Shown here one piece after another: positions 45,723 through 54,621 of a DNA stretch of 64,000 bases. A program made the translations under genes and the position numbers. Origin of the DNA: Symsagittifera roscoffensis. Its lineage: Eukaryota; Xenacoelomorpha; Acoela; Convolutidae. Location of the stretch: positions 12,237,579 through 12,301,578 of the forward strand of contig NC_087065.1 in assembly GCF_963678635.1 (NCBI RefSeq), written 5' to 3'. Within the stretch, counting starts at the first letter, position 1, and each line of letters starts with the position of its first letter. The notes under the pieces are model-generated. The model was not told the DNA's origin. It searched no databases and worked only from the letters and a program-made list of their open reading frames with translations.

Positions 45723-46722
45723 AAACTCATTCCCGTAAATTTTCGCATATCAGATTCAAACTGCCATTTTCATTTTATTTGTGTATAGTTTAGTCTTTAT
45801 GTTGCTCTAATTGCTTCGTGAGGGTTTCTAGAGCTCCCGTACGCAATCTCAGACTGTTAGGCTTGGTCTACGATAGTCAGCATGTGTGTTTTTTGCGGAT
45901 ATTTTTTCAAAATATGGTCATATGCATGGGAGCGGAAAAAAAAATTTTTCTTTCTCAGTTTTGTTCTAACCATGCTAGATCGACGGGGAAGGGTCGATAA
46001 CCTACCGTTGTTGAAGAGTTTTTCGGCCTAAAGTTATTTTTTCGGAAGTTATCGATTTTCAAAGTCGGGGATTTTCGTGTTTTTTCCGGTTTTTCCGATA
46101 TTCTGGGCATTAGGTGTTGTCAAAATTCGCTTTCCTGCACTCATTTTAACAATGTCCGTTTGGTCGCTGTGCAGTGTGAGCGTACGGCCCCAGTAAGCGT
46201 GTCTGATTTTATTTTTAAGGACTTTACGACTATTTTTATTCAGTCACTTTTTCTCAAATTTTCATTTTTTAGCGTTTTTATCTAGTTTTTTCCGTCTTTT
46301 TATCTCGGTGAATGTTGCTGCTGTCCCAGTAACCACCCAATTGAACGGGGGGAGTTTATACGGGCTGCTCAGGTATTTTGTTAAGTCTTTTGCGCATCAA
46401 TTCAAGATATTTTGAGAATTTTCCATAATTTTCGCAGTAAAACGCTTTTTTCATTTATTATAACTCTTCAATGAACTGTTTGAGTGGTGGTTTTTGGAGT
46501 GATGCCATGGAGATGGTGTCATCCAATGTGCTGTAACATGATCGCTTGACCGTATACACAAAATGACATTTTACATTTTTGTTCTAGAATTCAAGAAGAG
46601 ACGACTAATCATGTTCATCATTTTCATCATGGCTGTGTCGTTTTCTTCCTGAAGTCGTTCGAACTGTCTGTCTCATCATTTGTGGGGGCAGCGTAATAGA
46701 CAGGTTAGGTTTAATATTACAC
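45723..46722. other. Non-coding kilobase between pol and the antisense OTU-like gene
   Basis: No supportable ORF on either strand. It is probably the 3' UTR of both converging genes. Several T-rich stretches but no clear AATAAA were seen just beyond the OTU-like gene's stop. Confidence 0.5.
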
Positions 46723-49700
46723 TTACAGGTAGACTGTAATGTTCGTAAACAGAAAAACGTCCAATATCATCCGATAAACGCGTTCAAAATTCCGTCCGTC
46801 AAGTCCGCATCCAAGTTTCGGTAATGCTACTTGCTTAATTCCGTGACGATTAAGTTGCCTTCGCAATTGACATAGGCTCACTGATAGATGATAATATGAG
46901 GGTGTTTCGAAATACAGTTTTTTCGTGACTAAATTGTAGATGTATCTGTCCCTAGATGGCTCAAAATATCCGATCGAGAATCCTATTTGAGGGTTTTCGA
47001 TAGAGGAAAGTGATGGTTTTATTTCGGGGTAGGCCGTTACGATCTGTTTTGCTAATCCTTTGCCCATTACGAAATCACTCGATACGCAGTGTGCAATTGC
47101 GCCAGGGAATCTGAGGATATCACCACTTCCGATGACAATGTTCGTCGGTGTTTCGATTGAATTTAGAGTAGATGGTCCTTGTCCATCCTCTGTTTGGTCA
47201 TTACGGTTTTCGCTACGTCGGTGTCCTAATAATGACTGCTTCGCACGCTTCACACTATTTTTTATCACGTTTCCTTTTTCTTCGCGATTTAAACTTAGGT
47301 TTTCGTTTGCGATAGCGGCTTGTTCTTGGATCGACTTTTTTCGCGCCGCTGCGTTATGTCGTGACGTAAATGTGGTTGGTGCCTTTTCATGTCCTCCGAG
47401 CGTTCGCATTCCGTATCGTCGTACTATTAACGGTGGTGGTGTGATTTCACGATGCTGGACACGTTTATTAAATTGTACTTGTTGGGCGTGAATTCTGTCA
47501 CGTGCTTCAAACGCGGCCTGTCGTTGAGGTCTCTGGTTTTCTGTTTGTATAGGCTCCTGTTCTTGGAAGAGCAAATCAAGATTGAGCGTATCATCATTGT
47601 TTGGCTGTGCATCCGGGTCTGGAAACTGGATATCGCGGTGTGGATCTTCATTATCGATCTGCTCGTTAGCTTCGTCTGCAGGTGGTGGTGCCACGATGGG
47701 TATCGCTGGTGCTACCACTGTGTGTGGCGCAGGAACAACTGGTGGCGGCGGTGGTGGTGGTGGTACTACAGGACCTGGTGCTGCTCCTAGTCGCACGGAT
47801 AGCTGTACACTTGATGGACCTTGAATCTGCGACGGCTCCTCCGTTGTAGGGTTATGAAAATCTTCGAGTAATTGTGGTATGCATTCGTCAAAAAGTTCCG
47901 GTTCGCCTCGATACTTTCTCAGCGAGGGGTCTGTCATAAACGTGGTCGGGTCAAGATTCTCCAAATCATCTGGTGCTTGCTGAGGCACGATTGGTTTCAA
48001 TCGAATTCGGTGAACACATTGTGTATAAATAGTTCCAACTTTTCTTATAAGATAATTCGAATTTGTCAGTACTTTTTCGACTCGATAAAGTGGTATCCAG
48101 ACTTGTTTGGAATGGCTTCCGAATTCGGATTGAGTTGTCAGTTTCGGGTTAAGAAGTAAACAGAATGCGTGAAGATTGAGTGGTTGTGCTAATGCTTTTT
48201 GGTCGTAATATCCACGATAGCGTTGGTATGCATCAATTATATTTTGTTTAGCCTCTTTGAACTTCTCTAACATTGCATCCTGCAGAGCGGTTACAAAATC
48301 TGATTCGACTGAGATTGCTTCTAGTGCTTTGGTTGAAAATCGAAGATCTAAAGGTTTGATTGGGTCTCGTCCATGGAAGATTGCACTAGGGCTACATCCA
48401 ATTGATGAATAGTACGATGTATTATGAATAAATGTTGCTAATGGAACGTACTTATGCCAATCAGACCATTGTTCGTTTGTATTGAGTTTAAGGATCCTTT
48501 TGAGTGCTCCATGGGATTTTTCAACAAGTCCAATTGTCTGTGGATGCTTTAAGGTAGCATGGCTCACTTGGATTTCCAACAGCGATGCAAGTTCGTGCAT
48601 CAATTTCGACGTGAACGTTGTTCCGAGGTCTGCTAGAATTCGTTTCGGTACGTAACAATGAGTAAAGAAGATTTTGGTCAGTTCTCTTGCAACCGTATCG
48701 GCTGACACATTCGTAAGTGGCATTGCGAAAAGGTATTTAGAGAATACGTCGATTCCCGTTAGGACAAATTTATACACTGGTGACTGGAATGGTCCTACGA
48801 TATCAATTTGCATCATTTCTCCTGGAAATGACTGCAATGAAGATATCGGTTGCAACGGCGGTGTTTGGTACCTGCTCGAAGATTTTTTCAATTGTAAGCA
48901 AGTAAGACAATTCCTTATTATGTTCACGAAAAATTCTGTGAATCCTGGAAAGTAGAATCGTTTTCTAAATTCCTCCAATGTTCTTCCCATGCCAATATGT
49001 CCACCACTAGGCGAATTGTGTAGGCGATACACAACTTCTTGCCACAGGTGCTTCGGTAGACAGTATTGCAGGTACTTAACTTGTCCAGTGTCATTGAAAA
49101 GTTTTCTATAAAGAATTGCGTCTTTGAGTTCGAGTCGGTTGATTTGTTTAGCATATTTTTTCCGTCGGCTACTAGCATACTTCAGATCTGGTATCTTGTT
49201 TTCGGTTATCCAGTTCTTGACCTCCTGAATATCAGGGTCTTTTTCTTGCTCAAGTTTGAGATCCAGTGGTTCGCTTCTGTCACTCAAATCCGAAAATAAG
49301 TCTGCAGGGTCTGGGTAATCAATTGCTGATATTGTTGGTCCGACTAATCGTACAAACGCTTGCGCCTCCAGTTCGTCAGAATTTTCGATTTTATTTTGTT
49401 TTAGCATGTAAGTCTCAAGAAGACCCAGCGACTCTAATTGTTGGCGTATTTCATTGGTCATTACTACTTGGTCGGAGAATGCCTCTTTTATCTCTATCGA
49501 ATTGAGTGATGCATCCGGTAATTTTGCCGTTGAATCAATATGTAATTCGCGGACCGGTATTTTATCTGTTAAGCGTAGGGAAAGAGATGCATTCGGGTCA
49601 GTCTGCATGCGTGATAAAAAGTCGGCTGCATGATTTGCTTTGCCTGGTATATGTGCTATGCCAATATTAAATGCTAAAACTCGATCTAGGAAGTTCCAAA

Positions 49701-50757
49701 CTGATGGTGGTAGTGATTTCGATTGAAAAAATGACGTTAGACTTCTGTTGTCTGTCAAAACTATAACGGGTTTTGAGGCGCCCCATATGAAATGTGCAAA
49801 ATGATCTAGGGCAAAATATAAGGCTAGGAATTCTTTATAGTAAATCGAGAATTTGAGCTGTGGTTCGTTAAAAAGTCGTGATCCAAAAGAAACAGGTGCA
49901 TACTTCTTTGTTTTGCCTTTATTTTCTGTATTTACATAATCTTCGACCATGAGGACGAATCCTGTTCCATGGCAACTCGCGTCACAAAGGATCACATATT
50001 GTAAGTCAGGTTTTGGTAGTCTTAACGTTATGGTTGTTGCTTGCAAAAGATCGTGTTTAAGAACTTCGAGACCTTTGCGATGTTCATCTAAAATTCGAAA
50101 TTCAACATCTTGCTTTAGTAGCTTGTAAAACGGTAGCAATTTATCACCAAGGCTAGGCATATAGTTCCTAAAGAACTGTACAAAGCCGATTAGTCTCTTA
50201 ACTTGCTTCGCTGTTTGTGGCATTCTGATATTACGTAGAAATTTTTGGATTTTGGTCTCTTCTGGTGAGACTCCTGCTGGTGTTACGATGTTTCCTAGAA
50301 ATTTCATTTTTTGCGTACCTATTTCACATTTACTTGGGGACAATTTGAGTCCTGATTTTCGAATACATTCAAAGATTTTTGACAAGTTCGGAATTAGTTC
50401 ATCAAACGTGTGCACTGCACTTCCTATATCATCCATGAACTGTGTACACATATCCCCTGCTAGGCATGGATCTAAGTAGTGCCGAATGAATGAACTGAAA
50501 CCCGTTACTGACTTATTTAGACCTTGCGCTAGGCATTTGTATGCATAAGTTCGTGATGAAAAGTTAAATGCCAACAATTGAACCGAAATGTCATCTGCCA
50601 TTTGTACACAATGGTATGCTTGTGAGCAATCAAGTTTTGTAAACAAGTTCTTTCCGGCAAAATGATTTGAGGCATCTGTCATATTTGAGATTGGAAAGTT
50701 CGTGTTTAAATAATCATTCTTGAGCGAATGGTTTATTCTTCTTAGATCAATAAGCAT
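46723..50757 (-). CDS. pol: Pol: RT (from fingers), RNase H, integrase and C-terminal macrodomain
   Basis: A 1,344-residue frame. RT has the unusual box FMDD (107-110) in place of YVDD or YLDD. RNase H residues D259, E309, D336 and D379 are present. The integrase has an HHCC finger H580, H587, C617, C620 and the catalytic D652, D710, E746. A GPY/F-like segment is followed by a Pro-rich, then charged linker (about 960-1205). Residues 1210-1344 are a macrodomain. Upstream in-frame codons (AHRKPSGKLR) before the first ATG belong to RT, so the ATG at 50757 is not the natural start; the protein would normally be made as Gag-Pro-Pol. The adjoining frame change probably inactivates RT in this copy. 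Domain order is Ty3/gypsy type. Confidence 0.93.
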   Translation of the reverse strand: MLIDLRRINHSLKNDYLNTNFPISNMTDASNHFAGKNLFTKLDCSQAYHCVQMADDISVQLLAFNFSSRTYAYKCLAQGLNKSVTGFSSFIRHYLDPCLAGDMCTQFMDDIGSAVHTFDELIPNLSKIFECIRKSGLKLSPSKCEIGTQKMKFLGNIVTPAGVSPEETKIQKFLRNIRMPQTAKQVKRLIGFVQFFRNYMPSLGDKLLPFYKLLKQDVEFRILDEHRKGLEVLKHDLLQATTITLRLPKPDLQYVILCDASCHGTGFVLMVEDYVNTENKGKTKKYAPVSFGSRLFNEPQLKFSIYYKEFLALYFALDHFAHFIWGASKPVIVLTDNRSLTSFFQSKSLPPSVWNFLDRVLAFNIGIAHIPGKANHAADFLSRMQTDPNASLSLRLTDKIPVRELHIDSTAKLPDASLNSIEIKEAFSDQVVMTNEIRQQLESLGLLETYMLKQNKIENSDELEAQAFVRLVGPTISAIDYPDPADLFSDLSDRSEPLDLKLEQEKDPDIQEVKNWITENKIPDLKYASSRRKKYAKQINRLELKDAILYRKLFNDTGQVKYLQYCLPKHLWQEVVYRLHNSPSGGHIGMGRTLEEFRKRFYFPGFTEFFVNIIRNCLTCLQLKKSSSRYQTPPLQPISSLQSFPGEMMQIDIVGPFQSPVYKFVLTGIDVFSKYLFAMPLTNVSADTVARELTKIFFTHCYVPKRILADLGTTFTSKLMHELASLLEIQVSHATLKHPQTIGLVEKSHGALKRILKLNTNEQWSDWHKYVPLATFIHNTSYYSSIGCSPSAIFHGRDPIKPLDLRFSTKALEAISVESDFVTALQDAMLEKFKEAKQNIIDAYQRYRGYYDQKALAQPLNLHAFCLLLNPKLTTQSEFGSHSKQVWIPLYRVEKVLTNSNYLIRKVGTIYTQCVHRIRLKPIVPQQAPDDLENLDPTTFMTDPSLRKYRGEPELFDECIPQLLEDFHNPTTEEPSQIQGPSSVQLSVRLGAAPGPVVPPPPPPPPVVPAPHTVVAPAIPIVAPPPADEANEQIDNEDPHRDIQFPDPDAQPNNDDTLNLDLLFQEQEPIQTENQRPQRQAAFEARDRIHAQQVQFNKRVQHREITPPPLIVRRYGMRTLGGHEKAPTTFTSRHNAAARKKSIQEQAAIANENLSLNREEKGNVIKNSVKRAKQSLLGHRRSENRNDQTEDGQGPSTLNSIETPTNIVIGSGDILRFPGAIAHCVSSDFVMGKGLAKQIVTAYPEIKPSLSSIENPQIGFSIGYFEPSRDRYIYNLVTKKLYFETPSYYHLSVSLCQLRRQLNRHGIKQVALPKLGCGLDGRNFERVYRMILDVFLFTNITVYL
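46726..47130 (-). other. TARG1/OARD1-like macrodomain fused to the end of Pol
   Basis: Pol residues 1210-1344. The hallmarks run in order: GDILRFPGAIAHCVSSD (N-terminal binding loop), VMGKGLAKQI, RYIYNLVTKK (Lys 1279/1280, where TARG1-type enzymes use a catalytic lysine) and LPKLGCGLDGRNFERV (Asp 1320, equivalent to the catalytic Asp). It closes in ITVYL at the ORF end. Such enzymes remove ADP-ribose from acidic residues and bind ADP-ribose. Retention of both residues suggests activity, which is inference. No stop or processing site is obvious between integrase and macrodomain. Confidence 0.88.
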
Positions 50758-52294
50758 GCGGAGTTTTCCTGATGGCTTTCGGTGAGCTACTGTACTTTGA
50801 TTGTGATAATGTCGTTATAAGGCCAAAGTAATGCATAAGTGCAAGTTCAATTGTTAATTCTTTTCGTAGGTGGATTGGCGTAGGCGGACCTTGTGTGTAC
50901 AGAGGTCGTTGGTGTTCCGGTGTTAGTTTGATTTGCAATTCCGATTTGTATCCGACATCAAATCGATGTTTGGCAAATATATCCGAGTATTTAACAAGTA
51001 AATGTTCCACTTGTGACCTTTGCTCATTTGTCAACACGGAATTTTCCCAATTGAATTGATCTAGAAATGTCAATCTATCATGGTCACTTGATTTCGGTTC
51101 ACAAAGTTCAAGATTCTTAAAATGGAGGATCTGGTCATAGATCTCCCGTTGAATTGGGGTAAGAATGTTAGGGTTTTCACACGTTTCCGGTGTCGGGAAC
51201 CAAAATTTTTCATACTCTGGCTTTGGTTTGATAGGTTTCACGTCATTTGATTTATTCACTTGAATGAGCTGATTGATTTCATGTTTCACATTTTCCGGGT
51301 TGGTCATTTTTGCTAAAGCCAACGTTTGTGGGTCAATCGGGATGATATTTTTCATGTCTGTTGATGTTAAGATCGAAAAATTTGCGATTGTGCTCTTGTT
51401 CGGCAAAGTTATTACATGATCGGTTACATTAAGTGCTGAAATATACAGTTTGCTATCATCTGTAGTCTCACTGATTGATGACATTAGCGCAATATTGGAT
51501 TCGTCTTCAAATTCGGGGACTGGTACAACTGTTCCGATAGTATTTTTAATGTCGATCTCGGTAAAACACTCTAAAAGCACCGTTTTCTGCGGCGGAATAA
51601 CGTATTTTTTCGAAAGGATTACTGGTACTCGGAGCGCTTGTTTTTTATGTCGTTTAGAACTTGGGGTTTTGATTTCATTTATTTGAATTGTTACATCGGG
51701 AAATTTCAAAAGATCATATTTCGGACAAATTTGTACGTCGTGTTTTTTATAAAAACAGTTTCCTAGTATCATTGAATTCGCTGTTGGTAACACAAGGAAA
51801 ATTTCCGTGAACGTTTTTGCTGCAATTTTGAAACATATTGTTGCTTCGATCTCTATTGGTACAAGTTGACCTCCGGCCATTCGTACTCGTTTCAATTTCG
51901 ACTTTTGTGTCACTATTTCTTGATATAAGAATTTATCCGTTTTAAGGTCGTTGAAATTTGTCTGTGATATAACATTTGCACACGCTCCTGTATCGACCAG
52001 GGCGCGCCTAAAGGTTTTGGGTGCGAATTGAAGTTTGACATAAGAAAGTGTTTTGTCGCTTTCCGGTATAACAGCATATAAATCAAGTATTTCGTGTGGA
52101 AATACATTTGATAGCTTTTTATTGGAATTACTATTTTCGGCTTCATTTTTCCCCAATTTATTCAATCGTGAACGTTTTGAGGTTTTTATGTTTTTTCGGC
52201 GTCTTTTCGGTTTAGCTTTAGGTGTTTTTTGCTTGGTATCGTTTATTTCGGTTTTTCGTTCTGACTCTTGACTCGGTGGCGCTATTCGTTTTTT
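50747..52294 (-). CDS. pro: Pro-pol frame, N-terminal part: protease and start of RT
   Basis: Entered by -1 frameshift from gag. It begins with a Lys/Arg-rich linker (PKAKPKRRRKN), then an aspartic protease with ALVDTGACANVIS at about 51990 (active site DTGA) and a flap region. A connector and the first part of RT follow (HRFDVGYKSELQIKL, then LSQSKYSSS). The frame ends at 50747 inside the RT fingers, whereas the rest of RT continues in the next ORF in a +1 frame. The conserved finger motif is split between the frames around 50790-50830, and several conserved residues appear missing, so a small deletion is likely. There is no ATG near the start, consistent with frameshift expression. Confidence 0.88.
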   Translation of the reverse strand, partial: KKRIAPPSQESERKTEINDTKQKTPKAKPKRRRKNIKTSKRSRLNKLGKNEAENSNSNKKLSNVFPHEILDLYAVIPESDKTLSYVKLQFAPKTFRRALVDTGACANVISQTNFNDLKTDKFLYQEIVTQKSKLKRVRMAGGQLVPIEIEATICFKIAAKTFTEIFLVLPTANSMILGNCFYKKHDVQICPKYDLLKFPDVTIQINEIKTPSSKRHKKQALRVPVILSKKYVIPPQKTVLLECFTEIDIKNTIGTVVPVPEFEDESNIALMSSISETTDDSKLYISALNVTDHVITLPNKSTIANFSILTSTDMKNIIPIDPQTLALAKMTNPENVKHEINQLIQVNKSNDVKPIKPKPEYEKFWFPTPETCENPNILTPIQREIYDQILHFKNLELCEPKSSDHDRLTFLDQFNWENSVLTNEQRSQVEHLLVKYSDIFAKHRFDVGYKSELQIKLTPEHQRPLYTQGPPTPIHLRKELTIELALMHYFGLITTLSQSKYSSSPKAIRKTPHAY

Positions 52295-53700
52295 GACTGA
52301 TTTTGGAATGGGAAGGATTGTCCCCTTCCTTGAGGTTTTGGTCTCATATAATATTGACTGGCGGTATGGTTAGGGTAACCACATGTATCGCAGAGCACAG
52401 GGGTTGATCGAATTACGGGCATATACGGGCCGTTTGGGGCTTGAATGTCAACGTTTGTTGCTTGCTGTTGGTTGACTGACTGCTGTTGGAAGTGGTTCGA
52501 TTGTGGGTACTGGTTCTGGTAGTTCTGATTCTGGTAATTCTGATTCTGGTAATTCTGATTCTGGTAATTCTGATTCTGGTAATTCGATGGTCTCCTAGGC
52601 CATTGCTGCTGATTCCCAGGGGGGAATGGGTAAGGACTTCGGAAGTTTCCTCCTCTTCCTTGGTATCCGGATCTGAAGTTGTTTTGATAAAGGTACTGAC
52701 CTCTAAAGTTATTATTCCCCCTGCTATAATGATTTCTGGGTGAGTATTCGTTCGTGTATTGTCCGGAGTAGGGTTGTCTCGGCTGGTAACCTCTACCTCC
52801 TCCACGAAATCCTCGTTGGAAACCACTATTATTATTTGGGAAACGATTCTGCTGATGCTGCTGTTCTTGTTGTTGTTGTTGCGTTTGCTGATTTGTTGAT
52901 CGCTGTGCGGATGTCGATGCTTCTTGACGATCTCTATCGTTCATTTGAGTTCGAATTTCGTTCACTTGCTTCTCCATAGCTTCTTGCGTTGCAGTAAGCT
53001 TCGATAAGGCGCTGATAAGATTATCAGACACAGTCTCACTTATTTCGTTAAATCCATCCTCTGGATAATCTTCTTTTCTGCACATATCTCGGATGACCAG
53101 CTGTCTCCTTGCATACATACAAAGGTCTTGTACCGTGTTACCCGCAGGCTGTTCCATGAGCTTTGCACGAAGCCATCCAGGCATAGCTTTTACAAACAGT
53201 CTTCGAATTTGTGCGTCTCGATGATCCCTTACTGCGTCCAACCGTTCTTGACGATGTGCAGTTTCTCTGGCATGTCGTGCTGCTTCTAATGCGGCATTGA
53301 CAGCTGCTGCATCAATTGGGTCAGGAATTGGTATTTCTGGCGTTGGGTACGCTTTTTGCGCTTTTTTCTGTAAGGTCACCAAGAAGTTTTCTGGCGTATC
53401 CTTCTTTAAGTCGCATTTTTGCTGTTCCAATTTCAAGACATGGACTTCTTGGAGTTGCGGATTACTGAAATGATCGCGCAACGCTGTTAAGCTGTCGACT
53501 ACGTTTGCTCTAGTCGCATCTGGTAATGTCTGGTAGAAACGAAGTGCATTATCACGCAAGTGGAGTTGTAGAAAATTCGCTTGTTGAGCCGGTAATACGC
53601 CTGCGACTCCGATGAATCCGTTGAAGAGTTGTTCGAATTGTGAAAAATCTTCGGTATCCGTCCCTCCGTACGGGTTAACTGAGATTTGAGCGTGCGCCAT
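52282..53700 (-). CDS. gag: Gag, 472 aa
   Basis: Structural protein of the particle. The ATG at 53700 opens directly into a helical capsid-type region: DFSQFEQLFNGFIG, LRDNALRFYQTLP and ALRDHFSNP are typical of retrotransposon gag. An Ala/Arg/Glu-rich helix, a basic segment and a long Gln/Asn/Arg/Gly-rich region follow. The latter contains five NQNYQ pentapeptides encoded by a 15-bp repeat at about 52509-52583. A zinc-knuckle-like CDTCGYPNHTASQY is near the C-terminus, with Tyr where the last Cys is expected. It ends at TAG 52282-52284, one codon after a -1 slippery heptamer. Confidence 0.9.
   Translation of the reverse strand: MAHAQISVNPYGGTDTEDFSQFEQLFNGFIGVAGVLPAQQANFLQLHLRDNALRFYQTLPDATRANVVDSLTALRDHFSNPQLQEVHVLKLEQQKCDLKKDTPENFLVTLQKKAQKAYPTPEIPIPDPIDAAAVNAALEAARHARETAHRQERLDAVRDHRDAQIRRLFVKAMPGWLRAKLMEQPAGNTVQDLCMYARRQLVIRDMCRKEDYPEDGFNEISETVSDNLISALSKLTATQEAMEKQVNEIRTQMNDRDRQEASTSAQRSTNQQTQQQQQEQQHQQNRFPNNNSGFQRGFRGGGRGYQPRQPYSGQYTNEYSPRNHYSRGNNNFRGQYLYQNNFRSGYQGRGGNFRSPYPFPPGNQQQWPRRPSNYQNQNYQNQNYQNQNYQNQNYQNQYPQSNHFQQQSVNQQQATNVDIQAPNGPYMPVIRSTPVLCDTCGYPNHTASQYYMRPKPQGRGQSFPFQNQSKNE
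52288..52294 (-). promoter_or_regulatory. Programmed -1 frameshift heptamer A AAA AAC
   Basis: In the gag frame the codons read TCA AAA AAC GAA TAG, giving the X XXY YYZ heptamer A AAA AAC one codon before the gag stop. The frame reached by a -1 slip is the protease frame, open to 50747. A AAA AAC is a well-known retroviral slippery site. I did not identify the expected downstream pseudoknot or stem. Confidence 0.85.
52509..52583 (-). repeat. 15-bp coding microrepeat in gag
   Basis: 'tctggtaattctgat' repeats about five times in tandem, giving the NQNYQ pentapeptide array. Confidence 0.9.
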
Positions 53701-54239
53701 TTACAGTTTTATGATTTTCAGTCTGTTTTCAGTTAGGTTTGAACAATTTATAAAATTTATATGAACGAACTGGGTTGGTTTTATCACAAAAAAGCTGATA
53801 TTTTAGCACAGCGCGGTTAAAATTGTTAGTAAGGCTAATTCAATGCTAATGCTGATTTCGATTTTAGAGTTTTCCGTCTTTAAGCTTCAATCTACTGCAT
53901 TTACGCTCCTCCAATTTTCAATGATTTCCAATGATCATGATTGATTTCAATGTTTTTTGATTTGAGCGCACACCAATTTAATACTTCTCACTAATATATA
54001 GCACAAGAGTCTTAATAGTTTGACCTACAAGTTTGTAGAGACGAAAGTTCTCGAGTTTTCCAGTTACTTCACTTGAATGTAGTTTCCTCAATTGACAGAA
54101 TCACAAAACACTCATTAGTAAGTTCACATTTCTGATTTGACACAGTTGCTGCGCTTGATCTACTGTTTCAGCTCGCCCTCAAGATGTCGTCTAGCTGGAT
54201 TTCGTCTAGCTGGATGAGTGGAGATTGTCACTGTACTGT
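53701..54239 (-). other. 5' leader of the retroelement
   Basis: About 540 bases between the primer site and the gag start, without an ORF. It is the expected location of a packaging signal; none is recognisable by eye. Confidence 0.6.
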
Positions 54240-54258
54240 CGTTCGCGAACTATCACCA
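54240..54258 (-). promoter_or_regulatory. Candidate primer-binding site
   Basis: Directly abutting the 5' LTR the sense strand reads TGGTGATAGTTCGCGAACG. The leading TGG complements a tRNA CCA end. I cannot assign the tRNA. Confidence 0.6.
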
Positions 54259-54616
54259 TGTAATGCACTGCTTTTATTAATTAACCCGCATGGTTTCTAG
54301 ATGTTATTGCATGTTATTAACTGGAGTTGATTTAGCAGTATCTCAATACGGACGCATGGGCCCCGACAGCATGGATTCTATCTCTATCACTTTCTCAGCT
54401 GTTTGAATTTAACTTTGGTGAGTAAACTTTATTAATTTCAGCTAGCTCGATATTCAATAATATGTCCCAACTAATAACTCACTATTTACTTTTAATAAAC
54501 ACTAACTTGTTCAACTGCATGCTTGGGATTTTAACATTAATAATTTATGACATCAATTTCTAATATAGCACTTATTTCATGGCTATCAATAGCGTGCCAT
54601 TTATGGGTACGCTACA
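54259..54616 (-). repeat. 5' LTR of the 15.7-kb retroelement
   Basis: Same length as the 3' LTR, with differences at four positions (for example GGTGAGT against GGTTAGT). It would supply the promoter. No canonical TATA box is obvious. Confidence 0.95.
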
Positions 54617-54621
54617 CTACA
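54617..54621. other. Target-site duplication CTACA (right)
   Basis: Immediately follows the 5' LTR on the plus strand and equals the left flank. Confidence 0.9.

Larger units (their letters stand above)
38956..54616 (-). mobile_element. Complete 15.7-kb env-bearing LTR retroelement with macrodomain and antisense cargo genes
   Basis: Direct 358-bp LTRs at 38956-39313 and 54259-54616 begin TG and end CA. They differ at only four positions that I can see, and a 5-bp duplication CTACA flanks them (38951-38955 and 54617-54621). Transcription is on the minus strand. Sense order: 5' LTR, candidate primer-binding site, gag (53700-52282), -1 frameshift site, protease-RT-RNase H-integrase-macrodomain (to 46723), about 4 kb holding antisense genes, a 106-aa ORF, env-like ORF (42352-39968), 3' LTR. 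The element is inserted in a tandem repeat unit whose uninterrupted sequence can be inferred from neighbouring copies. High LTR similarity means a recent insertion. It is about twice the usual length of gypsy-type elements. Confidence 0.95.

Noticed and set aside
47452-47824. Plus-strand Gly/Trp-rich ORFs opposite pol
   Set aside because: Antisense of the proline-rich linker between integrase and macrodomain.
54418-54441. A 24-base GTGAGT...TTTCAG mini-intron in the 5' LTR
   Set aside because: It lies on the strand opposite to the element, the other LTR has GTTAGT, and the length is below credible spliceosomal limits.
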